The notes: generated from the letters alone by a model not told the origin. A DNA stretch of 64,000 bases from Acidimicrobiales bacterium (GCA_016716005.1 JADJXE010000001.1:3361001-3425000), one strand, 5' to 3'; numbered from the stretch's first letter, positions 26,613-36,004 are shown. Numbers and translations: made by a program.

Positions 26613-27893
26613 TCACTTCGGAACCCCGCCGGACACGACCTGGTCGCGCTGGCCGGGCCCGTCGAGGCCGCGCAGGGTCGGCTGGAGGTCGACGACGACG
26701 GCGGTGATCACCATCAGGACGGCGACGGCTGCGATGACCGGCTCGACGCCGAACTGCGATGCGGCGGCACCGGCGACGAGCTGACCGAGGGGCGGCGTCG
26801 CGTAGAACACGGCCAGCTGCACGCCGTACACCCGCCCGTGCTGCTCGGCCGGGAATCGGTCCTGCACCAGGCTGTTCAGCAGCGGGTTGAGCGGCCCCCA
26901 CGACAGCCCGAGCAGGAACGCTGCCGGCACCATCACCGCCACCGGCGGCAGGAACGCGATGGGCGCGTAGGCGAAGCAGGCCAGGGTGAGGAACACGGTC
27001 GCGATTCGGTGGCGCGACATCCTCGCTGCGATCCAGCCGTACCCGAAGGCGCTCACCATCGCCCCTGCGGCAATGGCACTCATGACGATGCCGAACGCCT
27101 CGGGTCGGTCGATGGCCTCGAAGTGCGTCGGCAGCAGCACCGACTCGGTCGGGGTGTAGATGCTGGCGACGACCGCGATCGCGATCGTCAGCAGCAGGAC
27201 CGGGCGGTCGGCACGCAGCGCACGGAGCCCGGCGAGAGCGGTCGTCAGCGAGGAGGCCTCGTCGGCTGGCGGCCGGTCGTCGTGGTGCGCCCGGTTGGCC
27301 ACCGGGAGCAGCCCCACGAGGAGCGCGGCGACCATGAAGGCGGCGAACGCGAACCACATCGTGGTCACGGGCCCGACGGCCGCGATGCCCAGCGCCCCGA
27401 GCGCTGGTCCGACGACCCATCCGGCCGCGAAGACCCCCTCATGGAGGCCGTTCACCTTGTCGACGCCGATGCCGCTCGCTGTCGCGACGTCGGGGATGAG
27501 CGACTTGCGGGCGGTGTAGCCGGCGGGGTCGAAGGCGGCCCCGAGCAGGGTCAGCGCCAGGATCATGGCGAGGCCGAGCGAACCGAGGGCGTCGGCGACC
27601 GGGAACAGGCCGACGGAGACCGCGCTCAGGACGTCCGACCCGACCGAGACGGTCTTGCGGCCGAGGCGGTCGACGAGCACCCCGACGACCGGTGCCACCA
27701 CGATGCCGGGCAGCCCGGCGAGGGCGCCGGCGAGCCCGGCGGCCGCAGCCGAACCGGTGCGCTCGAGGATCAGCCACGGGATGGTGACGAGCACGAGCGC
27801 GTTCGACACGCCGCTCACCAGGTTGGCCACCTCGAGCAGCACGAGGGCGCGCCGTTGGCGGGTGCGGGATCGGAGCGTTCGAGCGGCGTTCAC
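26613..27893 (-). CDS. MFS transporter
   Basis: 426-aa integral membrane protein with about 12 hydrophobic segments. The loop 2-3 motif GVLVDRLGRK near residues 70-80 is the MFS signature. A central cytoplasmic loop (ANRAHHDDRPPADEASS) separates the halves. It resembles the MFS_3-type efflux group (macrolide or drug exporters) but the substrate cannot be predicted. The GTG start is the second of two nearby GTGs (27893 and 27902); the longer form would add three residues. Confidence 0.85.
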   Translation of the reverse strand: MNAARTLRSRTRQRRALVLLEVANLVSGVSNALVLVTIPWLILERTGSAAAAGLAGALAGLPGIVVAPVVGVLVDRLGRKTVSVGSDVLSAVSVGLFPVADALGSLGLAMILALTLLGAAFDPAGYTARKSLIPDVATASGIGVDKVNGLHEGVFAAGWVVGPALGALGIAAVGPVTTMWFAFAAFMVAALLVGLLPVANRAHHDDRPPADEASSLTTALAGLRALRADRPVLLLTIAIAVVASIYTPTESVLLPTHFEAIDRPEAFGIVMSAIAAGAMVSAFGYGWIAARMSRHRIATVFLTLACFAYAPIAFLPPVAVMVPAAFLLGLSWGPLNPLLNSLVQDRFPAEQHGRVYGVQLAVFYATPPLGQLVAGAAASQFGVEPVIAAVAVLMVITAVVVDLQPTLRGLDGPGQRDQVVSGGVPK

Positions 27894-28077
27894 AGGTCAC
27901 CTGCCGGACGTCCCTCGATCACGTCCTCGTCGGGGGGCGGGCCAGCGTGGGAGACCGTACCTGCCCTACCGCCGGGCGGCCCTCGAATAGCTCGGCCCGG
28001 CGCCGGACGCGCAGCGGGCGCTCGAGCTGGAGGCCGGGAACAGGGCGCCGGCTGGAGGGCGACCCCCGGTTCGGACC

Positions 28078-28083
28078 TATCCT
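28078..28083 (+). promoter_or_regulatory. Candidate -10 box of the methyltransferase gene
   Basis: TATCCT lies 39 nt upstream of the ATG and is followed by a leader containing GGAGGG as ribosome-binding site. This gives a conventional leadered transcript. Confidence 0.35.
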
Positions 28084-28122
28084 CCGGAGGTGGACGTGTG
28101 AGCGACCGTCCGGAGGGCAGGC

Positions 28123-29022
28123 ATGACGACCGCCAACGGTGCCGCTCGACCGAAGCCGCTCGCCGAGCGGGTCGTCGGTCCTGACCGCAGCCCGGACCTC
28201 GCCGTCGCGGCCGCCGAGGATTCCGCAGATGTCAATCGCCGCTTCTTCTCGGCCTACGTCACCTCGCTGCCCGACTCGGATCGGCTCCGAGTGCTCGACT
28301 TCGGCTGCGGTGGCGGCGCCGCGGTGCGGATGCTGCGAGCCGCGGGGGTCGACTGCTACGGCGCGGACACGTTCTACGACGGGGCCGAGTATCGCGGTGA
28401 GCTCTTCGAGCAGCTGCTCGACGCTGGGATCGTGCGGGCCATCGGCGCCGACGGCGTGCTGCCCTTCGAGGACGCCTTCTTCGACCTCGTGATCTCGGAC
28501 CAGGTGTTCGAGCACGTGGAAGATCTCGAAGGGGTGCTCGACCAGCTCGACCGGGTGTTGCGGCCCGGTGGCCGCATGTACCACCACTTCCCGTCGCGGG
28601 AGGTGCTGCGGGAGGGCCACATCCACATCCCCCTCGCCCACCGCCTGCGGCCGGGTCGGTTCCGCACCGCGTACACCCTGGTGCTGCGAACAGCAGGGTT
28701 CGGTGACTGGAAGGAGGGGCGGACGCGCCGGGAGTGGGTCGACTGGCGCCTCGGCTGGATCGACCGCTACTGCGTCTACCGGCCCTACCGGGAGCTGCGG
28801 GCCTCCTTCGATCGTCGCTACGTGGTCCGCCACGTCGAGATCGAGTACTGCCGGTTCCGGGCCCGGGATCGGCCCGTCCTCGCACGGGCTCTGGCGGCTC
28901 GCTCGTTCCGGGCGCCGGCCGAGCGGCTCTTCCGGCGGCTGGCCTTCATGGCTGTCGAGCTGACGCCCCTGGCGCCAGCCGACGTCCCGAGCCGCCCGGG
29001 CGCCGCTCCCTCCACGCCGTAG
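28123..29022 (+). CDS. Class I SAM-dependent methyltransferase
   Basis: 299-aa protein with a Rossmann methyltransferase core. Motif I VLDFGCGGGAAV is near residue 62, an acidic residue ends strand 2 (YGAD), DLVISDQVFEHV near 124 is motif IV, and LRPGGRMYHHFPS near 146 is motif post-IV. It is of the methyltransf_11 type, often acting on small molecules, lipids or sugars. The substrate is not predictable. The ATG has GGAGGG 5 nt upstream. The gene is isolated, between the MFS gene and the broken RTX copy. Confidence 0.85.
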   Translation: MTTANGAARPKPLAERVVGPDRSPDLAVAAAEDSADVNRRFFSAYVTSLPDSDRLRVLDFGCGGGAAVRMLRAAGVDCYGADTFYDGAEYRGELFEQLLDAGIVRAIGADGVLPFEDAFFDLVISDQVFEHVEDLEGVLDQLDRVLRPGGRMYHHFPSREVLREGHIHIPLAHRLRPGRFRTAYTLVLRTAGFGDWKEGRTRREWVDWRLGWIDRYCVYRPYRELRASFDRRYVVRHVEIEYCRFRARDRPVLARALAARSFRAPAERLFRRLAFMAVELTPLAPADVPSRPGAAPSTP

Positions 29023-29049
29023 GCACAGTCCGGAGGGCAATCCCGGTCG

Positions 29050-29298
29050 GCTCGTGTGCGAGGCGGACCCGGCAACGACGCCATCTTCGGAGAGGAGGGC
29101 GACGACCAGCTGTTCGGTGAGGACGGCAACGACACCCTGGGGGGCGGGGCCGGCGACGGGTGCTGGTCGGCGGACCCGGGGTCGACGAGATCTGGGGTGG
29201 CCCCGGCACCGACTGCTTCGCCCAGGCCGAGATCGACTCGGGCGAGGTGAGGGGCTTCACGCCCGGCCCACCCGACCTCGACGTCGCGGTCCCCTGAG
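29050..29298 (+). pseudogene. Truncated, frameshifted RTX protein remnant
   Basis: Encodes the last ~80 residues of the RTX proteins at 17656 and 19319. It has VRGGPGNDAIF, DDQLFGEDGND and, after a one-base deletion near 29157, a second frame with DEIWGGPGTD through DLDVAVP and stop. It lacks start, signal peptide, FN3-like part and leader. The sequence after the stop still carries the GCCATGAGCC right-end start. It shows that a further RTX module once lay here, 3.1 kb beyond the last tRNA half. Confidence 0.85.
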
Positions 29299-29310
29299 CA
29301 TCACGCGGCC

Positions 29311-29340
29311 GGCCATGAGCCGTTCGGGGAGTGGGAGCGT
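29311..29340 (+). repeat. Right-end element, short remnant
   Basis: GGCCATGAGCCGTTCGGGGA matches the start of the right-end elements at 18789 and 20462 with small changes that weaken the hairpin. The remainder, including the tRNA half, is absent. Confidence 0.65.
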
Positions 29341-29441
29341 GCAGGTCCCCCCCGACCTGGCTCCCGACGAGGGTGGTCGGGCGCACTCGGCGACGCGCCG
29401 ATAGGGTCCACGGGTCCCAACCCGGACGGAAGGTGACCGTC

Positions 29442-29882
29442 ATGGCCCCGAAGCGCTCCGTCGCCCGCCGAGGCCTCGCCCTCGTGTTCGCAGGTGCCCT
29501 CGTCCTCGGAGGTCTGGTCGCGTGTGGCGACGATGGCGACGACGCCGGCGGCGGGTCCGAAGAGGAGTACTGCGCCCTGGCCGCGCAGGTGTCCGAGGTC
29601 GGCCGGCAGACGGTCGGCGCGGCCGACCCCGCCGAGGTCGAGCGCGTCCTGAAGGAGCAGTACGACCTGGTGCAGCAGGCGGCTGCGGTGGCGCCCGAGG
29701 AGATCCGCTCCGAGGTCGACGCCCTCGTCGCCCTGTACGGCGACCTGATCTCGGCCGGCGACGCCAGCGACTGGGACCCGGTCGCCATGCAGCCGGCCGC
29801 CCAGGACTTCCAGAGCGCGCTCGGCTCGGGCGAGTACGACGCGGTGAGCACCTACGCCGCGGAGCACTGCGACATCCCCTAG
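29442..29882 (+). CDS. Putative lipoprotein of unknown function
   Basis: 146 aa. Residues 1-27 form a lipoprotein signal peptide: a basic N-terminus, a hydrophobic stretch and the lipobox LVAC. An acidic Asp/Gly-rich linker follows, then a mainly helical domain of ~110 residues with two further cysteines (EEYCALA and EHCDIP) that could form a disulfide outside the membrane. I do not recognise the domain. The ATG has GGAAGG 8 nt upstream, and a TAGGGT box at 29402-29407 is a plausible promoter. The longer frame beginning at 29331 is unlikely because it lacks a signal peptide. Confidence 0.75.
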   Translation: MAPKRSVARRGLALVFAGALVLGGLVACGDDGDDAGGGSEEEYCALAAQVSEVGRQTVGAADPAEVERVLKEQYDLVQQAAAVAPEEIRSEVDALVALYGDLISAGDASDWDPVAMQPAAQDFQSALGSGEYDAVSTYAAEHCDIP

Positions 29883-29973
29883 CACCAGCCGCCGGGGAGG
29901 CCGGGCTGGACCACGGCGGTCTCGGGAAGGCGGGCTCCAGCGGCGGGCGGCGTGACGGGGCAGGATGCAGCGC

Positions 29974-30375
29974 ATGGCTCTCGAACTGGTACCGCTGTGC
30001 ACCGCCACCGTCTCCCTCGCCGACGTCATCGTGGTCTCTCCTGGCCTGCTGATCGGGGAGGTGACGGCCGCTCGGTTCGAGGGCGAGCGGCTCGCCGGGT
30101 CGATGAAGGGCCGGGCCGCGGCCGACTGGCTGAAGGTCTCCCCCGAGGGGGTCGGGACCCTCGACGTGAAGATCACCCTGGAGACCGACGACGGCGCCGT
30201 CGTGCACGCCACCTACAGCGGCCGGCTCCTGCTCGAGACGATGACGGCGTACGCCACCCCGCTGTTCCACACCGGCGACGAGCGGTACCAGTGGCTGAAC
30301 CGCATCCAAGCGGTGGCCAAGGGCACGTTCCCCAGCCCCACCTCGCTCGTCTACGAGATGTACGAGCTGCGCTGA
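29974..30375 (+). CDS. DUF3237 (UPF0311) family protein
   Basis: 133-aa beta-rich protein of the DUF3237 family. The visible pattern is PLCTATVSLADVIVV, then GEVTAARFEGERLAGSMKG, ADWLKVSPEGVGTLDVKITLETDDGA and YSGRL. Members form lipocalin-like barrels of unknown function. The ATG at 29974 is preferred because CAGGAT lies 7 nt before it, like the leaderless boxes elsewhere; an upstream ATG at 29965 would add three residues. It is convergent with the next gene with only 4 bp between stops. Confidence 0.78.
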   Translation: MALELVPLCTATVSLADVIVVSPGLLIGEVTAARFEGERLAGSMKGRAAADWLKVSPEGVGTLDVKITLETDDGAVVHATYSGRLLLETMTAYATPLFHTGDERYQWLNRIQAVAKGTFPSPTSLVYEMYELR

Positions 30376-30379
30376 CCGC

Positions 30380-30961
30380 CTACGGGTGTGGCGGACGCGG
30401 AGCACGGATGTTCTGGGCCGCGAGGCGCACCGTCTCCTCGATCCGGTGTCGCCGCGTCTCGGCCCGCTTGGCGCTCTTGATCCAGTAGAGGATCGTCTTC
30501 TTGGCCGACGGCGGGAAGGCGTCGAAGCACCGCCGAGCCTGTTCGTCACGGGAGAGCGCGAGCGCGAGATCGTCCGGCACGACCAGGTCGTCGACGTCGT
30601 CGAGCATCGTCCACGACCCGTTGGCCCTGGCGCGGTCGACGGCCCGCAGACCGGCCTCGGTCATGCGTCCCTCGGCGATGAGCCTCTCGACCCGCTCCTT
30701 GTTCGAGCGGGCCCACACGCTCGCCGGCCTGCGCGGCGTCATCAGGGTCATCGAGCGCTCTTCGTCGAGCCTGTTCCCCCGGCTGTCGATCCAGCCGAAG
30801 CACAGGGCCTCCTCGACGACGTCGTCGTACGTCATCCGGCGCCGCCCGGTCGCTGTCCGCCACTGGACGAGCCAGATACCGGGGCTGGTGTCGTGGTGCG
30901 CGTCGAGCCACGCCCTCCACTCGGCCCGCGTCGCGGGATGGAAGCGCTCGTAGTCGCCCAC
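30380..30961 (-). CDS. YdeI/OmpD-associated family protein
   Basis: 193-aa protein with the complete YdeI family layout: WRAWLDAHHDTSPGIWL near 15, YDDVVEEALCFGWIDS near 46, WARSNKERVERL near 82, and AKKTILYWIKSAKRAETRRHRI near 155. E. coli YdeI affects resistance to cationic peptides, but the biochemical role is not known. It is a different subfamily from the YdeI-like gene at 25877-26509. GTG start. It does not appear to be part of an operon. Confidence 0.85.
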   Translation of the reverse strand: MGDYERFHPATRAEWRAWLDAHHDTSPGIWLVQWRTATGRRRMTYDDVVEEALCFGWIDSRGNRLDEERSMTLMTPRRPASVWARSNKERVERLIAEGRMTEAGLRAVDRARANGSWTMLDDVDDLVVPDDLALALSRDEQARRCFDAFPPSAKKTILYWIKSAKRAETRRHRIEETVRLAAQNIRAPRPPHP

Positions 30962-31082
30962 CCGGAGCAGGCTACGGGCGTCCTGATGCGACCGGAGAAG
31001 CCGCGCCGCGACCAGCCGCCGACCTGGCGGACCTCCGACGCGATCAGAGCCCGGTGCCCGGGCCGAGCGGGCGCCCGCCGAG

Positions 31083-31088
31083 TAGAAC
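31083..31088 (+). promoter_or_regulatory. Leaderless -10 box of the GH3 gene
   Basis: TAGAAC followed by 7 nt and GTG at 31096. The last base deviates from TAnnnT, but the spacing supports this start over one 42 nt upstream. Confidence 0.4.
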
Positions 31089-31095
31089 CGTCGCC

Positions 31096-33483
31096 GTGAG
31101 CGAGCTCCCCACCTACCGCGACCCGTCCGCCAGCGTCGACGAGCGGGTCGCGGACCTGCTCGGCCGGATGACCCTCGACGAGAAGCTCGCCCAGCTCGGT
31201 GGGGTGTGGCTCACGTCGCTGGTGCGGGGAGATCGCCTCGACCCCGACTGGGTGGCGGAGCGGCTCCGGCACGGCGTCGGCCACGTCACCCGCATCGGCG
31301 CGTCCACGGGCCTGCGGCCGTCGGCCAGCGCCGCGCTGACGAACGAGATCCAGCGCGTCGCCGTGGAGCGCACGCGGCTGGGCATCCCCGTGGTGGTCCA
31401 CGAGGAGTCGACCGGCGGCTTCTGCGCCCGGGACGCCACCGTCTTCCCCCAGGGCGCCGGCTTGGCCGCCACGTGGGACGAGGGCCTGGTCGAGGACGTC
31501 GCCGGCGTGATCCGCGACCAGCTCGTGGCCGTGGGGGCCCGCCAGACGCTGGCCCCGGTCCTCGACGTGGCCCGTGACCCGCGCTGGGGCCGGGTGGAGG
31601 AGACGTACGGCGAGGACCCGTACCTCGCCGGCCGGATCGGCACCGCCTACGTCCGCGGCCTCCAGACGGCCGACCTGCGGGGCGGCGTGCTGGCCACCGG
31701 CAAGCACTTCCTCGGCTACGGCCTGCCCGAGGGCGGGATGAACCACGCCCCCGTCCACCTCGGGCCCCGGGAGCTGCGCGAGGTCTACGCCGAGCCGTTC
31801 GCGGCCGCGATCCGCGACGCCGGGCTGGCCTCGGTCATGAACTCGTACAGCTCGGTCGACGGCCTGCCCTGTGCCGGGGCCCCCGAGATCCTGACCGGCC
31901 TGCTCCGCGACGAGCTGGGCTTCGACGGGGTGGTGGTCGCCGACTACTTCTCGGTCGTGCTGCTGCTGGTGCATCACCGCGTGGCCGCCGACCCGGGCCA
32001 GGCCGCGGCGCTGGCCCTCACCGCGGGGCTCGACCTCGAGCTGCCCGCCTCGAACTGCTACGGCGACCCGCTGCGGGCCGAGGTGGAGGCCGGCCGGGTC
32101 CCCCTCGAAGTGGTCGATCGGGCCTGCGGGCGGGTGCTGGCGTCGAAGCTGCGCCTCGGCCTGTTCGAGCGGCCCTACGTCGATGCCGCCCGGGCCGCCG
32201 AGGTGTTCGACACGCCCGGTCAGCGGGCCCTCGCCCGCCGGGCCGCGGCCCGGTCGCTCGTGCTGCTCCGGAACGAGGGTGGGCTGCTGCCGCTGCCCCC
32301 CACCGTGGGCACCATCGCGGTGGTCGGGCCCCTGGCCGACGACGAGCGCCTCCTCCAGGGCGACTACCACTACCCGGCCCACGTCGAGATCGTCTACCAG
32401 AGCGGGATCAGCCTCACGTCGGACGACGCACCCGCCGCGGGGGCGGGCGGGGTGGCCTTCCTGCCCGAGGCCGGTGGCGCCTTCGACGCGGGGCCGTACT
32501 TCACGCCCCACGTCACGCCCCTGGCCGGCATCCGCGCCGCGCTGGGGCCCGGCACCCGGGTGCTCCACGAGCGGGGCTGCGACGTGACCGACCCCGATCC
32601 CGGGGGCATCCCCGACGCCGTGGCGGCCGCCGCTCGGGCCGACGTGGCCGTGGTGTGCGTGGGCGGCCGCTCCGGGCTGCTGCCCGGATGCACCGTGGGA
32701 GAGGCCCGCGACGCGACCGACCTGGGCCTCACCGGCGCCCAGCAGCACCTGGTCGAGGAGGTGGTCGCCACCGGCACGCCCACCGTCGTCGTGGTGCTCA
32801 GCGGCCGGGTGCACGCGCTGCCCTGGGTCGCCGAGCACGTGCCGGCGGTGATCTTCGGCTTCCCTCCGGGCGAGGAGGGCGGCCACGCCCTCGCCGACGT
32901 GCTGTTCGGCGCCGTCGACCCGTCCGGGCGCCTGCCGGTGAGCCTGCCCCGCTCGGTGGGGCAGGTGCCGGTGCACCACGGCCACCGGGCCGGCGGTGGC
33001 CGCTCGGCCTTCCACGGCGACTACGTGGACTCGGCGACCACGCCGCTCTTCCCGTTCGGTCACGGGCTCTCGTACGCCAGCTTCGTCCACACCGGGCTGG
33101 TCGCCGAGGGCGCGAGCACCGAGGAGCCGGTGACCGTGTCGGTCGTCATCACCAACACCGGCACGCGGGCCGGCGTCGAGGTCGTCCAGCTCTACGGCCG
33201 CGACGACGTGGCGTCGGTGGCCCGTCCCGACCGGCTGCTGCTGGGCTTCGCGCGGGTGGCCCTCGATCCCGGCGAGAGCCGCCAGGTCGCGTTCACCGTG
33301 CACCCGAGCCGGCTCGCCTTCTACGACCCCTCGATGCGCTTCGTCGTCGAGCCGGGCACGTTCACGTTCTCGGTGGCCCGATCGGCGGCGGACGTGGTGG
33401 CGACGGCCGTGGTCGACCTGGCCGGGCCGGTCGTCGAGCACCGCCAGCGGGCCGTGGTCGCCACCGCCGTCGAGGTTCGCTGA
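31096..33483 (+). CDS. Glycoside hydrolase family 3 (beta-glucosidase/xylosidase type)
   Basis: 795-aa enzyme cleaving terminal beta-linked sugars. The N-terminal TIM barrel has LDVARDPRWGRVEETYGEDPYL near 155, KHFLGYG near 205 and the nucleophile Asp in GFDGVVVADY near 283. The alpha/beta sandwich domain begins near 380 and includes LLRNEGGLLPL. A C-terminal fibronectin-III-like domain (VSVVITNTGTRAGVEVVQLY) completes the full-length GH3 form. There is no signal peptide, so it acts in the cytoplasm on imported oligosaccharides or glycosides. The exact sugar is not predictable. No transporter is adjacent. Confidence 0.92.
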   Translation: MSELPTYRDPSASVDERVADLLGRMTLDEKLAQLGGVWLTSLVRGDRLDPDWVAERLRHGVGHVTRIGASTGLRPSASAALTNEIQRVAVERTRLGIPVVVHEESTGGFCARDATVFPQGAGLAATWDEGLVEDVAGVIRDQLVAVGARQTLAPVLDVARDPRWGRVEETYGEDPYLAGRIGTAYVRGLQTADLRGGVLATGKHFLGYGLPEGGMNHAPVHLGPRELREVYAEPFAAAIRDAGLASVMNSYSSVDGLPCAGAPEILTGLLRDELGFDGVVVADYFSVVLLLVHHRVAADPGQAAALALTAGLDLELPASNCYGDPLRAEVEAGRVPLEVVDRACGRVLASKLRLGLFERPYVDAARAAEVFDTPGQRALARRAAARSLVLLRNEGGLLPLPPTVGTIAVVGPLADDERLLQGDYHYPAHVEIVYQSGISLTSDDAPAAGAGGVAFLPEAGGAFDAGPYFTPHVTPLAGIRAALGPGTRVLHERGCDVTDPDPGGIPDAVAAAARADVAVVCVGGRSGLLPGCTVGEARDATDLGLTGAQQHLVEEVVATGTPTVVVVLSGRVHALPWVAEHVPAVIFGFPPGEEGGHALADVLFGAVDPSGRLPVSLPRSVGQVPVHHGHRAGGGRSAFHGDYVDSATTPLFPFGHGLSYASFVHTGLVAEGASTEEPVTVSVVITNTGTRAGVEVVQLYGRDDVASVARPDRLLLGFARVALDPGESRQVAFTVHPSRLAFYDPSMRFVVEPGTFTFSVARSAADVVATAVVDLAGPVVEHRQRAVVATAVEVR

Positions 33484-33570
33484 GCTCGGTGTGCGGACGC
33501 CCGCTGAGCCTGGTGCGCCGATGGTCGCTGGGCGACCACGGGGGCACCCGCCGTCGGGCCCGCGGCGGGG

Positions 33571-34986
33571 TCAGCCCGACCGGGAGGGGAACCGCACCCC
33601 GGCGTGGTCACCGCCGAGATCCATGATCTCGGCGAACGACTCGCCCAGGCAGTCGAGCAGGGCGTCGGGATCCTCGACCGCACCGGTGTCGGTGGTGACC
33701 CCCATCGAGCAGGTGCCGCAGTACGACAGCAGGGTGACGTTGACGGCCGCACCGATCGTGGGGCCGAAGGGGTAGAAGGCGGTGAGCTTGGCGCCCCCGA
33801 TGTACAGCGGGGTGGCCAAGCCGGGCACGTTGCTCGCCAGGAAGTCGACGTGCTTGAGCATGCCCCCCACCACCTGTGGCGGCAGCACGTTGAGGGCCGC
33901 GGCGATGGCGTTGCTGTGCGGGATGGCCGGTTCGGCCTGTGCGTCCGCGGCCAGGTCGTGCAGGCGCAGCATGCGCTCGGTCGGGTCGACGATGCCCGAC
34001 GGCACCCCGAAGCGGATGAGCGTGATGCGGTTCCCGCCGGCCGGGTCGTCCTCGGTGCGGACGCTGATGGGCATGGTCACCCGCAGCTCGTCGATCACCG
34101 CCCCGTAGCGCTCGTGGAAGCGCCGCAGCCCGCCGGTGACGCCCCCGAGGAAGGCGTCGTTCAGGGTGCCCCCCGCAGCCTTGGCCGCGCGCCGGAGATC
34201 GTCGAGCGGCACGTCGAGCACGTCGTAGTGCCAGCCGAGGCGCCGCTCGGTCATCACCGGTGAGCGGGTCTCGTTGATCGGTGCCACGAAGCGGCCGACC
34301 GACGCCGCGGTGCGCATCGCGCTGCGGACCGTGCCCACCGGGTCGCGGACTGCGCTGCGAGCAGCGCCGGCCGCGCCGCCCAGCATCTGCCGGCCGACGC
34401 CGGCGGCCCGCCCCGCCTGGTAGCCGATGGCGTCGAGGAGGATCCCGGTCGCCGACGGCCGCTCGCCCTCGGGGGCGTCGGGCAGGGGGCCGCGGTCGGG
34501 GGCGTCGCGCTCGAGATCGAACAGCGAGGCCGCCAGCTGCATGCCGCCGATGCCGTCGGTGAGGGAGTGGTGCAGCTTGAGCACGAGAGCGGCACTGCCG
34601 TCGGCCAGCCCGTCGACGAGCGTCCACTCCCACAGCGGCCGGGCCGGGTCGAACGCCGCCATACCCACGTGGCGGGCGAGGTCGAGCACGGTGGCCAGGT
34701 CGTTCGGGGGTGGGGCCGCCACCTGGCGCAGGTGCCAGCTGAGATCGAAGTCGGGGTCGACCACCCAGCGGGGCGGCGCCAGCCGGTAGGGCGCCTCCAC
34801 CACCTTGTGGCGCAGCCCGGGCACCGTGCGGCTGGCCCGGTCGGCCCGGTCCTCCAGCACGTCGAGGTCGGGCTCGCGGTCGAGCAGGGCCACCGACACC
34901 ACGGTCGACCGGAGCAGCGGGTCGCGCTCCATGTACCAGGCGAAGGCGTCCGTGTCCCGCATGTGGTTCTCGGGTCGGTCGGTCAT
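33571..34986 (-). CDS. Wax ester synthase / diacylglycerol acyltransferase, copy 1
   Basis: 471-aa WS/DGAT enzyme that joins acyl-CoA to fatty alcohols or diacylglycerol, making storage wax esters or triacylglycerol at the membrane. The catalytic motif HHSLTDG is at about residue 140. The C-terminal domain has the NVPG signature (SNVPGLATP). The ATG at 34986 has GGGGGAT as ribosome-binding site and a TAGCGT box at 35007-35012; the longer frame is rejected. A second WS/DGAT lies at 45843. Such multiplicity is common in lipid-storing actinobacteria. Confidence 0.92.
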   Translation of the reverse strand: MTDRPENHMRDTDAFAWYMERDPLLRSTVVSVALLDREPDLDVLEDRADRASRTVPGLRHKVVEAPYRLAPPRWVVDPDFDLSWHLRQVAAPPPNDLATVLDLARHVGMAAFDPARPLWEWTLVDGLADGSAALVLKLHHSLTDGIGGMQLAASLFDLERDAPDRGPLPDAPEGERPSATGILLDAIGYQAGRAAGVGRQMLGGAAGAARSAVRDPVGTVRSAMRTAASVGRFVAPINETRSPVMTERRLGWHYDVLDVPLDDLRRAAKAAGGTLNDAFLGGVTGGLRRFHERYGAVIDELRVTMPISVRTEDDPAGGNRITLIRFGVPSGIVDPTERMLRLHDLAADAQAEPAIPHSNAIAAALNVLPPQVVGGMLKHVDFLASNVPGLATPLYIGGAKLTAFYPFGPTIGAAVNVTLLSYCGTCSMGVTTDTGAVEDPDALLDCLGESFAEIMDLGGDHAGVRFPSRSG

Positions 34987-35006
34987 GGCGATCCCCCTCT
35001 GTCTCG

Positions 35007-35012
35007 ACGCTA
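35007..35012 (-). promoter_or_regulatory. Candidate -10 box of WS/DGAT copy 1
   Basis: TAGCGT on the minus strand, 20 nt before the ATG with a purine-rich Shine-Dalgarno between. This gives a short leader. Confidence 0.35.
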
Positions 35013-35077
35013 CGCCGGTGGGCCGGGGCGGGCCAACGGGAGGTGGCGACGCACCCCGGTGGTGCGATGCTGGACCG

Positions 35078-36004
35078 GTGAGGACGGCCCAGGAGCTGGC
35101 CCGCACCCTCGCCGACGTGGGGCGCGCGGTTCGTGACGCGGTGCGGGCACCGACGGTGGCGGCCGCCGCCGATGCCCGCGTGCTGCGCCACGAGGGCGGC
35201 GACGACGTGTTCGGCATCGACGCGCGGGCCCACGACGCGCTCCTCGCCGCAGCCCGCCGGCTGGTCGCGCCCGGATGGCCGGGCACCTGGCTGGTCGAGG
35301 GCATCGCCGAGCCCGTGGTGCTGGGCGAGGGCCCGTGGCGCTACCTGGTCGACCCCCTCGACGGCACCAGGTCCTACCTCGCCGGCAAGCGCAGCGCGTG
35401 GGTGCTGATCGGTGCCGGACGGCTGGCGACGACGCTGGAGGACCTAGAGGTGGGGGCTGCGGTCGAGGTGCCCACGGGCCGGGCCGCCGTCGGCCTGGCC
35501 GCATGGGCGGCCCGGGGCGAGCGCCCCCTGGCCGAGGACGACGACCTGGTGAGCGGCCTGGCACCGTCGCCGGTGCGGCTGGTGCCGCGTCCGGGGCCGG
35601 AGGTCGACCGTGCCTTCGTCACCGTCGCCCGGTTCGCGCCCGGGGCCAAGGGGCCCATCGGCGCCTGGGAGGACGCCCTGCTGGCCGGCCTCGAGGTGTG
35701 GGAGGACTCCTATCCGTGCACCGGCGGGCAGCTGCTCGGCCTGGCCACCGGCGCCGACGCCGCGGTGCTCGACCCCCGGCCGCTCTTCGCGGGGGCGGGG
35801 TTCAGCGCCCACCCCTACGACCTGGCCGCCTTGGTGGTGGCGCGGGCGGCGGGGGTGGTCGTGGAGGCCCTGCCCCCCGGGCCGCTCGACGTGCCCCTCG
35901 ACCTGACCACGCCGGTGGCGTGGGCCGGCTACGCCAACGAGGCGGTGGCCCGGCGGCTCCGGCCGGTCGACGTCCCCCGGCCGGATGGCGGGGGCTCGCG
36001 CTAG
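35078..36004 (+). CDS. Divergent inositol monophosphatase-family protein
   Basis: 308-aa protein of the FIG (IMPase/FBPase) superfamily. The key metal motif DPLDGTRSY is near residue 93 and a late HPYDLAAL (near 248) stands where IMPases have W-D. The first acidic motif is atypical (WLVEGIAEP). So catalysis is possible but substrate and metal use may differ. It is larger than the usual ~260 aa. The GTG start is preceded by a loose GATGCT box. It is convergent with the next gene, their stops overlapping at CTAG. A more canonical IMPase lies at 36682. Confidence 0.72.
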   Translation: MRTAQELARTLADVGRAVRDAVRAPTVAAAADARVLRHEGGDDVFGIDARAHDALLAAARRLVAPGWPGTWLVEGIAEPVVLGEGPWRYLVDPLDGTRSYLAGKRSAWVLIGAGRLATTLEDLEVGAAVEVPTGRAAVGLAAWAARGERPLAEDDDLVSGLAPSPVRLVPRPGPEVDRAFVTVARFAPGAKGPIGAWEDALLAGLEVWEDSYPCTGGQLLGLATGADAAVLDPRPLFAGAGFSAHPYDLAALVVARAAGVVVEALPPGPLDVPLDLTTPVAWAGYANEAVARRLRPVDVPRPDGGGSR

